Part shown: in pieces, positions 23,301-34,508 of the stretch | Layout of the letters: each line of letters starts with the position of its first letter | How positions within the stretch are numbered: the stretch's first letter is position 1 | Source of the DNA: Plasmodium brasilianum | Taxonomy: Eukaryota; Apicomplexa; Aconoidasida; Haemosporida; Plasmodiidae | DNA length: 64,000 nt | Direction: 5' to 3' | NCBI RefSeq assembly: GCF_023973825.1 | Contig: NC_090119.1 | Location: 62,001 to 126,000 of the forward strand | Notes under the pieces: model-generated | Databases searched by the model: none | What the model saw: only the letters and a program-made list of their open reading frames with translations | What the model was told of the DNA's origin: nothing | Program-made: the position numbers and the translations under genes

Positions 23301-26300
23301 CTACTTTATAATAACTCTTACATGAAATGTAATAGAGATTACGAAAACTGTTTTGATAGAAATGAGATTGTTCGTGTTAGTAGCTTCAACAATCCAAGTA
23401 ATAGTAGTGTCAATCAAGGGGAACAAAGAAATATGGAGTACAGTATTACATACAATCGAGTCTCCAGTAAATATGATAGTGAAAATGATATCAATGATTG
23501 TCATAGAAATGGAGATGAAAAAGAAAAAGACAAAAAGTATTGTGAAAAGGATTGTGAAAGGGATAACAAAAAGAACGATGAAATAAACGTGGAAAGAAAT
23601 ATAAATTACAAAAATAGCGAAACAACTAATGTAAGTTTTAGTGTTCTCGATAACAATAATATCATTAAAAGCAACGATAATATTAAGTTGTTAGGTAAGA
23701 ACTTTATAAAAGAAAATACGACAACTGCAAATAGTGAACATAGTGAACGTATTAAAAATGTTGATGATGGAAAGGATGCGAAAAATGATAAAACAAACTT
23801 TGATTACTTATTTGATCATGTTATAGATAGTAATCTTAATTTATTCTTAAACAGTGAAGAGTTAAATTATGATAATGTGTTATATACGAATAAGGATTCG
23901 GGGTGTAGCAATAATAACAATAACAGTGGAAACAGTAATGTAAGAAGCAGCATAAACTACAATAAACATAGTTATAACAATAGTAACATTAAAGATAGTA
24001 ATAGTAACAACAGTAACAGTAACAATAGTAACAGTAACAACAGTAACAGTAACAATAGTAACAGTAACAATAGAAACAGTAACAATAGTAACAGTAACAA
24101 TAGTAACAGTAACAATAGTAACAGTAACACTAATAACGGTAATAGCAGTGATAACAACTACAGTTATACGAGTGACATACACAATTTTTTGAGACAAGAA
24201 AATTTAAATAAAGCACAGAACAATGTGAGCAATAATTTATATTACTGCCCCAACAGCCCCAATGTGAGGGTAAATGCAAATATGAATAATAACTCCTTCA
24301 TGAAATATATAAAAAATTTTTTAGAAAATAATTATATAAACGACCAAAAGAATTACATAGACTTATACTATAAAACAAAAGAAAATAATAATAGCACAGG
24401 GGAAAATGAGTTCCCTGATGCAAGTAAGGAAAATAATATGAATCTTACCATAAATAATATTTATAAAAGTAAAGACGTGAATGTACATGGTAGTAGAAAT
24501 ATGAAATATGTTGATGGTGCTTATTTCCATAACAAACAAAGTGTCAGCACTGCTAATACGAGCTACGATTCATGTAGAATTGGTGTATCTAACACCACTA
24601 ATGCAAATAGTGCGAATAAAACGAATAGTGCAAATAAAACGAATAGTGCGAATAAAACGAATAGTACGAATGGGGTTAATAGTATGCTCATTGGTGGTCA
24701 TCATCTTATCAGAGATTTTAACAATCATTCACAGGACATTTTCGATATGGCAAGCATTAAAAGTACTAAAGCTTTTGCTGAAGTGCATAATAATAATAGT
24801 AATAGTAATAATATAAGTGGTAACAATAATAATGGTAATACTTATTATTGTAGGAGTGGTATGCCTCGTTTGGACGATGCAAATGTATGCATTAAAAAAA
24901 CAGGTGCTCTCGATTACTCCAATATTTACAATTTAGTTCATGATATAAAGAATGACGAAGATGAGCATGCCTCAAAGAGCAAGTTGAATAGTAAACATCC
25001 GTTAGAAAGTGATTACTGTGGCGGCATATATAATAATAATAGCAGTAGTAATAATACAAACAGTAATAACAATACTAGTAATAGCAATACTAGTAATAAC
25101 AACACTGGTAATAACAACACTAGTAATAACAACACTAGTAATAACAACACTAGTAATAACAACACTAGTAATAACAACACTAGTAATAACAACACTAGTA
25201 ATAGCAACAGTACTAAGAATAGTCGTATAACTAATGGTAGTTATTACCGTATGAACGATCTAAAGAAGGAGGGAAAAAATATGAACATTATGAATATTCT
25301 AAAGACAGAGGGGGGTGATAGCCATATACATAGACGGGGTAATAATGTTACTTCATTGCAGCTACATGATGATAATAGCAAGAGTAAGTTATGCATTAGT
25401 AAGCACGAACACTACACAAACGATGATAATGATGATGTTGGTAATGATGATAACGATACATCTATATATGTAGGGAAAAACATAGATGTAAATGCACAGG
25501 AATATAGCATGAACTGTACAGAGGATATTAGTGAGTGTAATTTGAACAAATTAATGGTTAGTGATTGTAGAAATGCTACTGTTAATAAGGTAGGGTTAAT
25601 GGAAAGACGAAATAATTTAGTAGAGGGGGAGACTGCGCGTACTTACAATAATAATAACAGTAATAACCATAATAATAGTATTCATAATGACTGTAACAAT
25701 AACATTACCAGCAGTAACATCAATGATAGTGCAAATGTGCAAGGGACTAGAAAGTATTACGAGAACATAAAAAAGGACAACTTCAGTACCATGCACAGCG
25801 TTTTTCAAAAATGTGTATTATCAAAAGACAATGAGAATATAACTAATTATGAAGATAGAAATGTAAAAAATGAAAATAGATGTAGTAACAACAATATAAA
25901 TGATAATCAGTATAGTACTATTAAGATAAACGATGAGGAGAAAAGGAAAAATTTAAGTGAAGACATTATGTATAACGACAGTACAACTGTTGCAACTTTT
26001 TTGAGTGAACAAAATTTGGGGAAAATTATGAGTAAAGAGGATGTTTATATTAATGATGGAGAATTAGTAGAAAAAGAGGAACAAAAAAGGGGGGGGTATA
26101 GTCAAGAAAGTATTAACCTAGAGAAGTATAACAATGATCCTGATAAATATAGCATTCACCCTGATAAGTATGACAATTTCGATGTAGGCCATAATTGTAC
26201 TAAGCCTACTTCTACAAACCTTGAGCAAGGTAATGAAAAAGGGAGAAAAGGATACGAAGATACACAAATGAAACAAGTAGTTTGTACAGTAGAAAGTAAT

Positions 26301-28952
26301 AAGGAGAACAACTTAATAAATGATGGTTTACATAATTATTCCTTAGGTGGTAAAAATACCAAGATTGTTAGAAGTTGGGACAACATGAGCAATATGTCTA
26401 ATATGAATAACTATCTAAGTAACACTTCAAGTAAGAACAATAACGAAACGTTAGTAAGAAACAGTCTAATGGATGAAAAGATGATTGATTTTATTCTGAA
26501 AAGTAATGGAAAGGTAAAGGATGCAATGAAAGATAATAATAATGAGAAAGGTTCAATATTTCAAGGAAACTTAAATTCTATTAATTCGGTTAATTGTTTC
26601 TTATATGGGGTGTTACCAAATAGTAATAGTGATGCTAATAGTGTTATTGATGGTTCCCATGAGGAGGTACATAATAATGTTGTCCATATTGACAATGTTG
26701 ACAATGTTGATAACGTTGATAACGTTGATGAGGATGATTGTAAGAGTAATGCTATTAATGATAACGCGTTAAACGTCCAAATAAGTAGTGTAAACATGAA
26801 GGATAAGGATAATAGTAGCTACAATATTAGCACTTGTAGCAAAGCAAATAATAGTACCACAAGCAACAGTGTAAATTGTAATAACTCAACCTGTAACAAT
26901 AATAATGATGGCCAGAAAATTTTCTTGAAAAGAAACTTTGCCAATGGCAGTACAAGTAACACAAATATAAGTGGAGACTCGTATGATTACACAATGAATA
27001 TGACGAAAAATATGAATATAAAAAAGGACACAAACAATAACAACAATAATAACAACAGTAGCAATAACAAGAATAACCAACAAATGACTAGCTTCTCTAA
27101 GAAATCAAGTAATTGTATTGAATATTTTGACCATAGCCACGTAGAAGTAAAAGATTCTGGTTTCAAATATAGTGCACAAAATGATTTAGAAAATATCACA
27201 AATAATATGAAATTGAAAAGCATTTACAGTTACAATGTAAATAAAAATACGAACATTACCAATGTTTATAATTATAATTCTTTCCATTATTTAAATTATA
27301 ACAATCATTTAGGGAAAGGAGATAAGAATAAAAATAAACACCAACATCCACATCAACCTGTGAGAAACTGCAACGAAATGAACTTAACGAATAACTACGA
27401 TTTGAGAGTTAAAAGCGGACCTAATAGCAGTTTAAATAATGGCATAAATAATAACTGCAATAATAGCGACAATAATATAAGCGATAGGGGAGATGATGGT
27501 GGAAATGCTATCAGTGTAAACATCCGAAATGATAGTAGCAGTACTTTGAATAACTCGAGTAATGCAAAAAAAGTCTCTCCCTTAAAGGTAACAGCGGATT
27601 ATAATTACGTTAAAAGGATATCTACAAGGTGCATATCCGATAGTTCTGTAATGGATCCACAAAACTTCAATAACCTGCATCTGAGGTTGAAAAATTCAAA
27701 TTTTCCGAATTATATGAACAACCCTCCAACTGCGTATAGTGGTAGTAATAATAATAATATTAATAGCGGCAGTAGCAGAAGTAATAACAGCAATAGTAAT
27801 AACAATAATAATAACAATAATAATAACAATAGTAATAACAATAATAATAACAATAGTAATAACAATAGTAATAACAATAGTAATAACAATAGTAATAACA
27901 ATAGTAATAACAATAGTAATAACAATTATAATAACAATAGTAATAACAATAGTAATAACAATAGTAATAACAGTAATAATAACAATTATAATAACAATAG
28001 TAATAACAATAGTAATAACAGTAATAATAACAATTATAATAACAATAATAATAACAATAATAATAATAATAGCAGCAGCAGCAATAACAATATAAAATAT
28101 AACAGTAAAACAAACGATGAGAGCAGTGGAAGCAGCAGTATAATGGAGAAGTTAAAAGTATTTGACAAGATGAGATACGATATGAAATTTACGAATTACA
28201 ATACCATTTATGATAATAGTGTAAAAAATAGAGATAAAATGAGTGCGAAATATAAAGTTTTCAATAGTAGTTGCAACAGTAATAACAATTATAATAACCA
28301 CAATAATGGTAGCTGTACTACCTACACGAGCAGTAACCACAGTAACAACTACAACAACAGTGGTAGTAGCATATTGGATAGTCGAAGTTTCATGTTGTAT
28401 GATGATAGAGAAAAGCTATCCAAAGAAGGAAATAAATATACGGACAGAATGAAAAATATGAATTGTAAAAAGTATAATAATTTTATGAAAAATGGCTACA
28501 TACAAAAAGAAATAATACCATCAGATAATTTTTTAGTTATTAAAAAATACACTGCTAAGTATGAAGTGCAAATTGACCCGTTCAATGGATTTGATATAGC
28601 TAAAAGAATAATAGGTTTAAAGGGAACAAATATGAAAAAGATATGTATTGATACGGATTGTAAATTAAGACTAAGAGGTAGAGGATCAGGTTATTTAGAA
28701 GGAGAAGAAAAAAAGGAAGCAAGTGAATCATTACATTTGTGTGTTTCATGTCAAAAATATGATCATTACATATTAGCTAAAAAATTAATAGAACAATTAT
28801 TGGTTAAAATTTATATGGATTATGATACTTGGTTATATAATCATGGTAAGCCTTATGCAAATTTAAAACCCAAAACGTATGAGAAATTCATCCCTCTGTT
28901 TAAGTTTCAACAAAACCCTAACTCTAAGCAGCAAAATGTAAATCAGAATTGA
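20328..28952 (+). CDS. giant Asn-rich KH-domain RNA-binding protein
   Basis: About 2,874 aa in one exon. The start is set at the ATG at 20328 (MVKNNNKMDKN); the open frame continues upstream only through a T-rich tract that would encode a spurious Phe/Leu leader from a TTG. Nearly the whole protein is hydrophilic Asn/Ser/Asp/Lys low complexity with long tandem Asn/Ser tracts. The only recognisable fold is at the C terminus: a KH domain around residues 2735-2830 with the RNA-binding loop GLKG at 2763-2766 (IIGLKGTNMKKI), then LRLRGRGSGYLEG, the pattern of STAR/SF1-like KH proteins. A conserved tail ends near FIPLFKFQ. It likely binds mRNA in nucleus or cytoplasm. P. falciparum has a KH-domain protein at the syntenic place, as I recall. 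Confidence 0.9.
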   Translation: MVKNNNKMDKNQLLQKSEKANFYNSKIKNKSNENITDCKKESNILQSDVLQNVNLQGKVHIKKYVEKTTKLYNVENRNIIKNISENIEDANDTNVKSEQEELSQGNFSALSEKRFDNNNNNGNSYHNRNGSGSSIRNSSSNSNSSSNNNVLSIESGSCNPGKVEFVENKNFSSRKDNIESNITHFHDTGVAENNEITSKLNDKNYCNNKNFTNNNTYYNMMCKDINYVCNSNTGTINQNKNSHNQAINDINKKSNYHTKFISGSSSNFDGLNNSNDRNKEYSSHHTNSEHMNNVNFIDNGNSSSSSEKLGCMLENTEEYRENVQHYDNIQKSSTNCSITNEMNRNEQKNKNYQMGENESKNDQIDENDIMLKSCFTDSNKVSNYNLNEENECNKEESLYDNIKDRVSEKTFSSSTDLKRLNSLNNSNNSFIFSNNILEGKYNNNNNSANCNFEKSSERGSERGNEKYSEYGDNDKIKGKNEKKGICSNDSCVVSATKEMEACYKSYNNNVNNNIINQSTFTFYDNNLNSNELMANKLQTLNEAKNSSDYNTHSEHDNNNEKKSMLFKNYDFSVFDYLDNYKNIYNNDRKDNTLSLLEKVDSNFKLLNTSINEKKHIIIEENYYNAEEAKFFNSFLNDIAKNVSEEREGKYFSTEDTMSTHIYRNSNIIDSSIKNNVHLTHLNNIRELYANFDSTCNNFKKEKHGFIFANGLNKCGSDLFNKYNDERSHEALNGDTKESVEKNKTYDSSCHNQLLNNHNRDSQTNGKEINKQNESFQNYEKCNSSNAHTFNKEASKFVSFNKNLNYVLISKTGEEEEDCSGKCVSRYMERYVANEVVKEPEIKAANGNTFFQGEGFNSGKDVYHLTKNGNYTGVNNDNDINYNVDYDIDDDINGSIKANINDNIDDDDDGGDVDMINKNSKLMSIIGNRIMDSLENMDAGDATDSLYEIMIMRNNKQSTFHCINSMDDSLNTADREIDSELYIKQHFVNSKNLLYNNSYMKCNRDYENCFDRNEIVRVSSFNNPSNSSVNQGEQRNMEYSITYNRVSSKYDSENDINDCHRNGDEKEKDKKYCEKDCERDNKKNDEINVERNINYKNSETTNVSFSVLDNNNIIKSNDNIKLLGKNFIKENTTTANSEHSERIKNVDDGKDAKNDKTNFDYLFDHVIDSNLNLFLNSEELNYDNVLYTNKDSGCSNNNNNSGNSNVRSSINYNKHSYNNSNIKDSNSNNSNSNNSNSNNSNSNNSNSNNRNSNNSNSNNSNSNNSNSNTNNGNSSDNNYSYTSDIHNFLRQENLNKAQNNVSNNLYYCPNSPNVRVNANMNNNSFMKYIKNFLENNYINDQKNYIDLYYKTKENNNSTGENEFPDASKENNMNLTINNIYKSKDVNVHGSRNMKYVDGAYFHNKQSVSTANTSYDSCRIGVSNTTNANSANKTNSANKTNSANKTNSTNGVNSMLIGGHHLIRDFNNHSQDIFDMASIKSTKAFAEVHNNNSNSNNISGNNNNGNTYYCRSGMPRLDDANVCIKKTGALDYSNIYNLVHDIKNDEDEHASKSKLNSKHPLESDYCGGIYNNNSSSNNTNSNNNTSNSNTSNNNTGNNNTSNNNTSNNNTSNNNTSNNNTSNNNTSNSNSTKNSRITNGSYYRMNDLKKEGKNMNIMNILKTEGGDSHIHRRGNNVTSLQLHDDNSKSKLCISKHEHYTNDDNDDVGNDDNDTSIYVGKNIDVNAQEYSMNCTEDISECNLNKLMVSDCRNATVNKVGLMERRNNLVEGETARTYNNNNSNNHNNSIHNDCNNNITSSNINDSANVQGTRKYYENIKKDNFSTMHSVFQKCVLSKDNENITNYEDRNVKNENRCSNNNINDNQYSTIKINDEEKRKNLSEDIMYNDSTTVATFLSEQNLGKIMSKEDVYINDGELVEKEEQKRGGYSQESINLEKYNNDPDKYSIHPDKYDNFDVGHNCTKPTSTNLEQGNEKGRKGYEDTQMKQVVCTVESNKENNLINDGLHNYSLGGKNTKIVRSWDNMSNMSNMNNYLSNTSSKNNNETLVRNSLMDEKMIDFILKSNGKVKDAMKDNNNEKGSIFQGNLNSINSVNCFLYGVLPNSNSDANSVIDGSHEEVHNNVVHIDNVDNVDNVDNVDEDDCKSNAINDNALNVQISSVNMKDKDNSSYNISTCSKANNSTTSNSVNCNNSTCNNNNDGQKIFLKRNFANGSTSNTNISGDSYDYTMNMTKNMNIKKDTNNNNNNNNSSNNKNNQQMTSFSKKSSNCIEYFDHSHVEVKDSGFKYSAQNDLENITNNMKLKSIYSYNVNKNTNITNVYNYNSFHYLNYNNHLGKGDKNKNKHQHPHQPVRNCNEMNLTNNYDLRVKSGPNSSLNNGINNNCNNSDNNISDRGDDGGNAISVNIRNDSSSTLNNSSNAKKVSPLKVTADYNYVKRISTRCISDSSVMDPQNFNNLHLRLKNSNFPNYMNNPPTAYSGSNNNNINSGSSRSNNSNSNNNNNNNNNNNSNNNNNNNSNNNSNNNSNNNSNNNSNNNSNNNYNNNSNNNSNNNSNNSNNNNYNNNSNNNSNNSNNNNYNNNNNNNNNNNSSSSNNNIKYNSKTNDESSGSSSIMEKLKVFDKMRYDMKFTNYNTIYDNSVKNRDKMSAKYKVFNSSCNSNNNYNNHNNGSCTTYTSSNHSNNYNNSGSSILDSRSFMLYDDREKLSKEGNKYTDRMKNMNCKKYNNFMKNGYIQKEIIPSDNFLVIKKYTAKYEVQIDPFNGFDIAKRIIGLKGTNMKKICIDTDCKLRLRGRGSGYLEGEEKKEASESLHLCVSCQKYDHYILAKKLIEQLLVKIYMDYDTWLYNHGKPYANLKPKTYEKFIPLFKFQQNPNSKQQNVNQN
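24000..24140 (+). repeat. AGTAACAGTAACAA tandem repeat inside the KH gene
   Basis: Tandem 12-18-base units built from AGTAACAGTAACAA encode alternating Asn and Ser (NSNNSNSNNS). Period and frame are kept, so length changes would add or remove whole residues. Confidence 0.85.
25040..25215 (+). repeat. AGTAATAACAACACT 15-base repeat inside the KH gene
   Basis: About nine near-identical 15-base units encode TSNNN repeats. The nearly perfect identity of successive units points to recent replication slippage or unequal exchange. Confidence 0.85.
27780..28080 (+). repeat. AACAATAGTAAT repeat tract inside the KH gene
   Basis: A tract of about 300 bases of AAC/AAT/AGT trinucleotides in 12-base units encodes poly-Asn broken by regular Ser and some Tyr. 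It is the longest Asn tract in the window and lies about 220 residues before the KH domain. Confidence 0.85.
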
Positions 28953-29142
28953 AGTAGTAACAAAATTATGAGACGAAAAGGGATTTGAGGGGGAATTTTC
29001 ACCACAGTAATTAACATTTGCATGTACACGTATATGCATACATGTATATACTCGCGCATGTGTGTACATACGCGTGTGAACGGAATTAAAGACGTTCGTG
29101 TATTTTACATATATCCATGCCCTACACATATACATACATACA

Positions 29143-29174
<32 letters not shown>

Positions 29175-29570
29175 CATTTGCGCATACACATTATGAACAT
29201 TTTTTTACCGGTAAAAATGATTTACTAAATTATGATCTTGTGATTAATGATTCTTATTATATTTCTTTTTATTACATTTAAAAAAAAAAAAAAAAATAGT
29301 TAACAGGAAAGAAACAAATTATACTTTACAGCATATCTCAGTACACATGATGATAAGAGAATGGTGATAGAGTGATGATGTGATAAATCAGTTCTTACAT
29401 CATTTTATTTTATTATTATAATTATTTTTATTTTTATTGTTACCATTTTTATTGTTATTATAATTTTTTTTTTCTTTTTTTTTTAAGTTAACATATTAGG
29501 CTTAAACTGATTTATTCTGTCCATCCTACACAATTTTTCATTTTCATATACACACATATATACACGTACA

Positions 29571-29601
<31 letters not shown>

Positions 29602-29857
29602 TTGCACACACGTATATATATGTGTGTACGCACTTAAAATCTTTAATAATTTATTAAAATAAAGAGAAAGAAAAAATAAAATCTTGCTATTTTTATGTTT
29701 ATAATTGATTATGCTTCTTTTTATTTAGCACTTCTTTTCTTTTATATTTTAAACATGTTTATTGGCATTTCTCAAATTAAGCATTTTTCATTTTTATTAT
29801 ATCATTAGATGAAAAAATGTTAAATGTATATGTAGGTATATATATATATGCACATAT

Positions 29858-29901
<44 letters not shown>

Positions 29902-30640
29902 CACTCTTCATATTTTCATAAAATCTTCAGCTGTTTTTTTTCTTTTGTCAAATATATGTATATGCATATGTATATATAAATGTATATACACCTAAGTTTT
30001 ACACGTTAAATTTAATTTCCTTTTTTTTTCCCCCTACTTTACACATAGAACTATTTTTATCCTTTATTATGTATATATATATATATATATATATATGCAC
30101 AATTTACTTTTTATGAGTATATAATAATAAAAAAAAAAGAAAAAAAAAAAAAAGAGCTTGCATTTAAATTTTTTTTTTTTTTTTTTCCTTCTTTTTAAAA
30201 GATGAACATATTATTATCTACACATAAGAGGACGCTGCATTTTACCATTTTTTTATTTTTAATTAAATTTACTTAATTTGAGAAGCTTGTGTATGTTACA
30301 TATTGTTTATGTGTACGTCTGTGTGGATAATATACATATATGTATATGTATATACATATATGTATACACATATATATATATAAATACACTTGTACGTTTG
30401 CGTTTTTTGGTCAATCTAAATGTCATTTTTAAATACAAACTTCTCTTTGTGAAAACAAACTGGAAGTAACAAATTAAAAAAGTAATTCTGGCTTACACTT
30501 TCTTACAATTTCGTAATTTAAATTTTTTGTTTTGCTCTTAGTTTTAACCTAGTCTTAGTTTTAATTATTATACTGAATGAATTAGAGTAGGCAATACAGT
30601 GATGTATCATAAATGTCTTTAATATATACTCTACACAATT
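28953..30640. other. AT-rich intergenic region with microsatellites
   Basis: The stretch 3' of the KH gene holds (TA)n tracts near 29143-29172 and 29860-29899, a CATA tetranucleotide run near 29568-29598, and poly(A)/poly(T) runs. No supported gene. Short open frames at 29022-29228 and 30278-30469 are microsatellite-derived. Confidence 0.55.
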
Positions 30641-30774
30641 ATGTACGAGCAATTGTACATATGGACAAATGTCCAAATGCAGGAAGTGTTTGAATGTTTA
30701 GGGGAGAATATGCTCACTACATGTTTTAATGATTGCACATTGAAACATTTTCATGATGCAGGTAAAACAATAGA

Positions 30775-30811
<37 letters not shown>

Positions 30812-30893
30812 TTTGTATTTCCTTATATGTAAAAAAATGACAACAAAATTGAAGATTTTTTCTTTCACAAAAGCAGTTCCTACGTTGATGTAA
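30641..30893 (+). CDS. possible small TIM (Tim9/10-like) protein, two exons, 3' end doubtful
   Basis: An ATG at 30641 opens a helix-like N terminus (TNVQMQEVFECLGENMLTTC) ending in CFNDC, a CX3C pair placed as in small mitochondrial TIM chaperones, which escort hydrophobic proteins across the intermembrane space. A donor follows CATGATGCAG at 30761 and an acceptor after a run of about 30 T at 30810; joining 30641-30761 to 30811-30893 keeps the frame and gives 67 aa. The second CX3C pair expected in the family is not seen: the second exon offers only ICKKM with one Cys. Either the true 3' exon is elsewhere, the poly(T) hides an error, or this is a degenerate copy or a false match. It converges with the Dpy-30 gene. 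Confidence 0.35.
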
Positions 30894-31348
30894 TATGCGT
30901 TAAGTTAAATTTACGAAAAAGTAAAAATAGTAAAAATGGAAAAAATAGTAAAATAAAAGAAGAGAAAAACACTTTTCCAATGTTAACATTTTTGTAAAAT
31001 TTAAAAGAAACATACTTTGTACAAATTGGTAAAAATAAATGCCCTAAAAAAATATATTCGATGGAGTAGTGAAATTATCGATAAGGCGTATGAAACTAAA
31101 AAGGAAAGTAATATATAACATAAATATAAAACATAAATATAAAACATAAATATATATATATATATATATAATGTGTTATTCCTATTCAAGTGGCTAAAAT
31201 AAAGAAAGAATGTAAGTTTCTTTTTCTGTTATAATTATGTGTACTTGATTATTTTATGAAGAATTGACAACTTCACATTCTTTTACTTTGATCACTTCAC
31301 TCAATATATTCATTGTCACCTGAGGGCGTGGGAATACGTGCGTTCACA

Positions 31349-31385
<37 letters not shown>

Positions 31386-31483
31386 ATATGTATGTATGTA
31401 AGTGTGTATGCATATATAGATGTATAAGCGCATACATAAATATACGTACGTGCATATAAAACCATAACACATCTCACTACGTG
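30894..31483. other. convergent 3' region
   Basis: AT-rich sequence between the small TIM-like candidate and the 3' end of the Dpy-30 gene, with three copies of an ACATAAATATAAA motif near 31118-31150 and (TA)n tracts. No gene seen. Confidence 0.5.
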
Positions 31484-31719
31484 CTACTTCGGGATATGGT
31501 TCCCCCAATGCCTATATATTTGTTTTACTTGATTTAAAAACTTCAATAGAGTTATTCCATATGTAGTTATGCTTTCCATTTGAGAAGGATATTTCTTATT
31601 TATTAATGAACTTAATTTATTTAGCAAATTGCTCGTCTCATGCAGCTTGTCTATTCCTTTTTCTTCAAGGCAGCACAACATAGCGGTTATTTTGAACATA
31701 CATCATACATGTGCATATA

Positions 31720-31754
<35 letters not shown>

Positions 31755-34449
31755 AGTGTGTGCACGTATGTAACTGCTTATCCCAGTATATACACATATA
31801 CATATGCTTCTACATAGCTATGTATATGTATGCATAAGAATGCCCAAGCATGCTGAGCATTATTCCTGTAGAGTTACCTTGAAAGAAAAGCACTGGATTA
31901 AATGATGTTAGCTTGTCTATAAAACTTTGGTTTATATATTGTATTAATTTTCTCCATTCGTAATCTTGTATAGCCTTGTTTGAGAATGTAGAAGGTAAAA
32001 AGTTATATTCTAGTATTATGTAACAACTAAGTAAGGTTAGGAAGAAGTTTTTGTTGCATTCAATTTTTATTTTCCCTGTAAAAAAATAAAAGATATATTT
32101 TTTTATTTTTACACATTTTTACATTGACACTTGGCAGTATTTCTTTTCTCTCTTCTCTTTTCACTTCAATTTGCTTAGTTCTAAGATAATACGAATGAAA
32201 AAATGACAAAACTATGTTTTAAATTTTGTTATACTGATTTCCCAGATTTTTTCTCTCCGTTTCTGAATTTTTTTTTCAATCCATAGAAGAGTCGACATGT
32301 GTTTAATTAACTCCGGAGATTTATCATAGTAATAATGGTGCTCCAACTTATTTTCAAATTTTTTTATGACTTGTTCATAATTTACGTTTCCTATTTTGTC
32401 CATTAACTTATCAGTGAGTCTCCTTTCTTCCCCGTGTTCGCATTCGATCATGTAATTAACCTGAATATGCAAAGAAATTTTTCCAGTTGAATAAACTTTG
32501 TTATGGATGCATAACATATTTGTATATATACTTATACATATATGTAAATGCACATACATATATATATATATATATGCATTTGGACAAATTTCCTGTTCCT
32601 CACCTGCTCTTTAATGCTCTTCCTCTCATATATTAACATTCGGGTAATTAAAAAATAGGAAAGGTGGGTAAGGCTGATAATATGCCTTTTATTTATTTTT
32701 TTTATACTACCTCGATTATCTAAGCACAAACACATTTCTACTTTTTCACGCTTTTTGAAGTCTAGCTTGGGTCTATTAAGACCTTTATTTTTCTTTATTT
32801 CTTCGCTTTCTTTATTGTTTTCTTCATCTGTTAATTGGTTATTTCTCTCACTCTCTGAATTTTTAACTTCCCCATCTTTGTTACATTCTTACCAAAATGG
32901 GCAATCAAAAAAAAAAAAAAAAAGAAAGGAAAAGAGAAGAAAGCAAAAAAAGATGTAATTCACATGGGAATGAAAAGGAGTCTTTTTTTTTTTTTTTTTT
33001 TTTTTTTATTAAAAGGAAGCGTTCAGGTGTACATTTTGTGTGTTCATGTGTTTGTGTGTATTTTTTTTTTTTTTTTTTTTCTAGCTATATTTTATTTTTA
33101 CTGTGTCCTTACCATTTGCAGAGTATCCCTCACAATTTGTGTTACTTCCTTTTTTGAAGTTATGAAAAAAGCTTTTTTTAAAGGCATATAGTTCTCTCAA
33201 AAAATGAAAATCGTAATATGTGTAATATACGATAGGAATAAAAAGGAAATCTCCTGGTTTCATGTAGGAATATAAAAACGAATTTTGTCTTTCCATTATT
33301 TCATAAATATATATACAACTATACGTAAGATTCATATGTAGCATTGCAAGTTGTTCCTTTTCAAAATCTTCCTGTTCGTTAGTAATGGCAATTTCTTTTT
33401 TTTCCTGGGAATGTGTTAAGTGTTTATGGTTACCCCGTTCTTTTATATTAGTGCTACTGGTATTTTCTTTTCCATCCTCTGTATCACTTCCGTTCCGTTC
33501 TTCATCACTCCCGTTTGCTTCTTCATAATTTGTGCTCCATTCTTCATCACTCCCGCTTGCTTCTTCATCATTTCTTCTCCATTCTTCATTACTCCATTCC
33601 TTCTCTTCATCCCCTGTCGTATCTCCTCCTACCTGGCTACTTCCCGAATGATGGTCCTTCATATCCTCATGATCAGAATTCCCCTGTGCACTGCTTATAT
33701 TACTTCCTTCATGGTCATACTTAGAAGAAGAAGCATAAGAAGAAGAGCATATACTTTTTTTCATTCTGTCTATACTGCTTCTACTTTCATAGAAGGGGTT
33801 AATAACAGGAAATAAGTTTTCATTTGAATCGTCATATATAAAATTTTCTTTTATCATATTAGGAAAGAGGTAATTTGTTTCAAAAAGAAAATTTTCTTCT
33901 TTTTTTGCAAGAACTGGAGTAAACATATTATTAATTTCTTTTTTATCAAATAAGACTGTTTCTTTTAAATCGCAATTTTCGCTTGTATGTATAAATTTCA
34001 GGATGATACTCGCATTTCCTTTTCCTTTTCCTTTTTTATTTCCATTTCCCTTTACATTTCCTCTTCCTTTCTCACTTTTTTTATATATTTTCCCAACGTA
34101 CACATTTTCCACCTCAAAAACGTTTTTGATCAAATTTAAAAATTTAGAAAATTCTGCATAATCATCGAACAGGTTGTTTCCCTTACTATTTACAAACTCG
34201 TATAAATCTTTTACTTTTTTTTTTGTGAAGTTTTTACTTATCTCATCATGTATTTTAATATTATATGAATATAATTTTTTTTTGAAAATTTTTTTTTTCT
34301 TTTTTTTCTCTTCATTGAAGGAGGCAATATTTTGTAGGTGTTTGCTAATAAGGGTTAGCGGGTCTTGGTGGGAAATATTACAAGGCGAAAAAAAAAAAAA
34401 AAAAAAAGAACATATCATACATATAGAAAAATAAATGAACATATATATG

Positions 34450-34508
<59 letters not shown>

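Noticed and set aside
27710..28113. Long open frames on both strands across the Asn tract (poly-Leu, Tyr/Cys and Ile/Val strings)
   Set aside because: They are frame shadows of the AAC/AAT/AGT repeat encoding Asn/Ser in the KH protein.
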